This document shows, in pieces, positions 6,331 through 7,972 of a stretch of DNA of 7,972 nt. Each line of letters starts with the position of its first letter. Within the stretch, counting starts at the first letter, position 1. The stretch is from Chroococcidiopsidaceae cyanobacterium CP_BM_RX_35 (GTDB taxonomy: Bacteria > Cyanobacteriota > Cyanobacteriia > Cyanobacteriales > Chroococcidiopsidaceae). The stretch covers positions 1 through 7,972 of the forward strand of contig JAFAVL010000775.1 of NCBI GenBank assembly GCA_019242465.1, in the 5' to 3' direction. The notes under the pieces were generated by a model. The model saw only the letters and a program-made list of their open reading frames with translations. It did no database searches and had not been told where the DNA came from. Position numbers and translations under genes: made by a program.

Positions 6331-7812
6331 ATGCTAACACCTACCTATCCTGTGTTATATCAGGTCAACACCCGCGTCTGGATGCAATTGCTATCTAAGC
6401 AATTGCACCGTCCAGCAACTCTGCATGATATTCCTGACACAGCTCTAGATGAAATCGCCAGCTTGGGATTTGACTGGGTTTATTTCCTTGGGGTTTGGCA
6501 GATGGGGGATGTGGGGCGAGCCGTCTCTCTGCGCAACCCAGAGTGGCTGGAGGAATATCGGCAACTGTTAATTGACTTGTGCGATGACGATGTGTGCGGC
6601 TCCTGTTTTGCCATTAAGGATTACGTTGTTAGCGATCGCATGGGTGGTAATGCGGCAATGGAGGGAATGCGCGATCGTCTCCACCAACGCGGACTCAAAC
6701 TGATGTTGGATTTCGTTCCCAACCACATGGCTCCTGACCATGCCTGGGTGCAGACTCACCCCGATTTTTTTGTTCAGGGAACCGAAGCGTTGCTGGCACA
6801 AGAACCTCAAAACTATTGCCGAGTGCCCCTGTCCACTGGTGAAGCCATCTTTGCCTACGGACGCGATCCCTACTTTGCAGGTTGGCCTGATACGCTCCAA
6901 CTCAACTATGGGAACCCCTCACTGCAAGCGGCAATGCTAGGCGAATTGTTGACCATTGCTCAGTTGTGTGATGGCGTGCGGTGCGATATGGCGATGCTCA
7001 TTCTGCCAGAGATCTTCCACCGCACCTGGGGTATTGCAACAGAACCCTTTTGGCAAACCGCCATCCAAAAAGTGCGATACCAGCATCCCGGCTTTGTGTT
7101 CATGGCAGAAGTCTACTGGGATTTAGAATGGACCCTACAACAACAAGGGTTCGACTACACCTACGACAAACGCCTCTACGATCGCCTGCGTGAACAACAC
7201 GCCGATCCCGTGCGCGAACACTTTTGGGCAGATCTGGATTATCAGAACAAGTCTGCTCGATTTCTGGAAAATCACGACGAACCTCGCGCTGCCGCCATCT
7301 TTCCCTCAGATGTGCATCGTGCTGCCGCCATCCTCACCTTTCTCAGTCCGGGTCTGCGCTTCCTGCACCAGGGGCAGCTAGACGGCTTCAAACATAAGAT
7401 TTCAGTGCATCTCCAACGGGGACCCAGTGAACCCGTTGACGAAGAACTGCACACCTTCTACCACAAACTGCTGGTCTGTCTACGGCTGCCAGTCTTGCGA
7501 GAAGGCACCTGGCGACTACTCAACTGTACCCCCGCCTGGGATGGCAACTGGACCTGGAATGCCTTCATCAGCTTTACCTGGGAAGATCCTGGACGAAAAC
7601 GGTTGCTGGTGGTCGTGAACTACGCGCCTCATCAGAGTCAGTGTTACGTCACTCTGCCTTACGACGATTTAGGGGGCAAACTCTATCATCTTAAGGATTT
7701 GATGAGTTCCATTGTCTATGAACGCCCTGGTGAGAGCCTGGTCTCAGGTCTCTATTTCGACATGCCGGGATGGGGCTATCACGTGTTTGACCTAACGCTA
7801 GATAGTACCTAA
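6331..7812 (+). CDS. GH13 alpha-amylase-family glycosidase
   Basis: A 493-residue retaining (beta/alpha)8-barrel enzyme of the alpha-amylase family, starting MLTPTYPVLYQVNTRVW. All four conserved regions are present: region I DFVPNH at 127-132, region II GVRCD with nucleophile Asp219, region III FVFMAE with acid/base Glu260, and region IV ENHDE with transition-state Asp316. Domain B between regions I and II is short (about 60 residues, including GRDPYFAGWPDTLQLNYGNP). After the barrel comes an approximately 90-residue beta-sandwich C domain ending in GLYFDMPGWGYHVFDL. There is no signal peptide, so the substrate is intracellular. The family covers hydrolases, transglycosidases and isomerases, and I cannot assign one activity. 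It lies 45 nt after the GH63 gene and closes the cluster. It appears complete, with the usual aromatic C-terminal pattern, although a transposase relic begins about 13 bp after its stop. Confidence 0.92.
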   Translation: MLTPTYPVLYQVNTRVWMQLLSKQLHRPATLHDIPDTALDEIASLGFDWVYFLGVWQMGDVGRAVSLRNPEWLEEYRQLLIDLCDDDVCGSCFAIKDYVVSDRMGGNAAMEGMRDRLHQRGLKLMLDFVPNHMAPDHAWVQTHPDFFVQGTEALLAQEPQNYCRVPLSTGEAIFAYGRDPYFAGWPDTLQLNYGNPSLQAAMLGELLTIAQLCDGVRCDMAMLILPEIFHRTWGIATEPFWQTAIQKVRYQHPGFVFMAEVYWDLEWTLQQQGFDYTYDKRLYDRLREQHADPVREHFWADLDYQNKSARFLENHDEPRAAAIFPSDVHRAAAILTFLSPGLRFLHQGQLDGFKHKISVHLQRGPSEPVDEELHTFYHKLLVCLRLPVLREGTWRLLNCTPAWDGNWTWNAFISFTWEDPGRKRLLVVVNYAPHQSQCYVTLPYDDLGGKLYHLKDLMSSIVYERPGESLVSGLYFDMPGWGYHVFDLTLDST

Positions 7813-7819
7813 CCGAGAA

Positions 7820-7830
7820 GTATTGAGTCA
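7820..7830 (+). repeat. 11-bp direct repeat, right copy
   Basis: Exact copy of the 11-mer at 6295-6305, lying across the junction between the GH13 3' flank and the IS630 relic. It may be a microhomology used in the deletion or insertion that formed the junction, or coincidence. Confidence 0.3.
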
Positions 7831-7972
7831 GGGGCCACAAGGGCTCTGCTGGTTGCAGTTCAGGAGAATATGGTGGCAGTGGCATCAGGTGTAACCCCTC
7901 TGGTACCTGCACCTGCTTACTCATGTGCCACCCCGCTTGGTCGATGACCAGGAGGACATGCTTGCGTTTGCC
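7826..7972 (-). pseudogene. IS630-family transposase, truncated 3' part (runs off the window)
   Basis: On the minus strand the frame is open from the window edge and reads GKRKHVLLVIDQAGWHMSKQ, then VPEGLHLMPLPPYSPELQPA and EPLWPLT. This is the C-terminal DDE_3 catalytic domain of IS630-family transposases. The Asp in LVIDQAGWH (7942-7940) is the second catalytic acid, and the Glu in SPELQPAEPLW (7846-7844) is the third. Intact relatives, as I recall them, read AERLWPLTNEP at this point and continue for about 40 residues. Here similarity stops after PLT (7826), and the frame then runs uselessly through the antisense of the GH13 gene to a stop at 7691. The terminal inverted repeat and the protein's C-terminus are therefore missing, so this end is broken. 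The 5' part lies beyond the window. The AEPLW variant (Pro instead of Arg) is a further sign of decay. It is convergent with the glycosidase cluster. Confidence 0.85.

Overview
The window looks like chromosomal DNA from a cyanobacterium, probably a filamentous or Leptolyngbya/Nostoc-like lineage. The octamer GCGATCGC (HIP1, the cyanobacterial highly iterated palindrome) occurs four times (2035, 3271, 4649, 6632), where about 0.1 would be expected by chance. The DUF29-type protein at the left edge and the IS630-type transposase at the right edge also resemble families common in cyanobacteria. The species cannot be named from sequence alone.

Layout, left to right. (1) 1-210, minus strand: the first 70 codons of a DUF29-family protein, cut by the window edge. 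(2) 211-446: a divergent intergenic region with a 7-bp inverted repeat and a 12-bp perfect palindrome. (3) 447-2021, plus: a complete FAD-dependent aromatic-ring hydroxylase of the PheA/TfdB type. (4) 2022-2700: a roughly 680-bp stretch without a secure gene. It holds a decayed N-terminal fragment of a flavin amine oxidase (minus strand), a 16-bp perfect palindrome just upstream of that fragment, and an AT-rich island with two unidentified minus-strand ORFs joined by an ATGA overlap. (5) 2701-7812, plus: a tight three-gene cluster with gaps of 42 and 45 nt and a clear ribosome binding site before each gene. The genes encode a glucose 1-dehydrogenase-like SDR, a large GH63/MGH1-like glucosidase and a GH13 alpha-amylase-family enzyme. 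(6) About 7826-7972, minus: the 3' part of an IS630-family transposase gene, truncated only about 13 bp after the GH13 stop codon and running off the window.

How the genes may work together: the three clustered enzymes all appear cytoplasmic (no signal peptides) and keep their recognisable catalytic residues. The simplest reading is an intracellular glucoside or glucan breakdown module. The GH13 and GH63 enzymes would cleave or rearrange a glucosidic substrate, and the SDR would oxidise released glucose to gluconolactone with NAD(P)+. The substrate (storage glucan, or a compatible solute such as a glucosylglycerate) is inference. The monooxygenase is separated from this cluster by gene relics and probably belongs to another unit. 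Relics on both sides of the cluster suggest the locus has been rearranged. I found no RNA genes or CRISPR array, and nothing that is convincingly a wholly new system.
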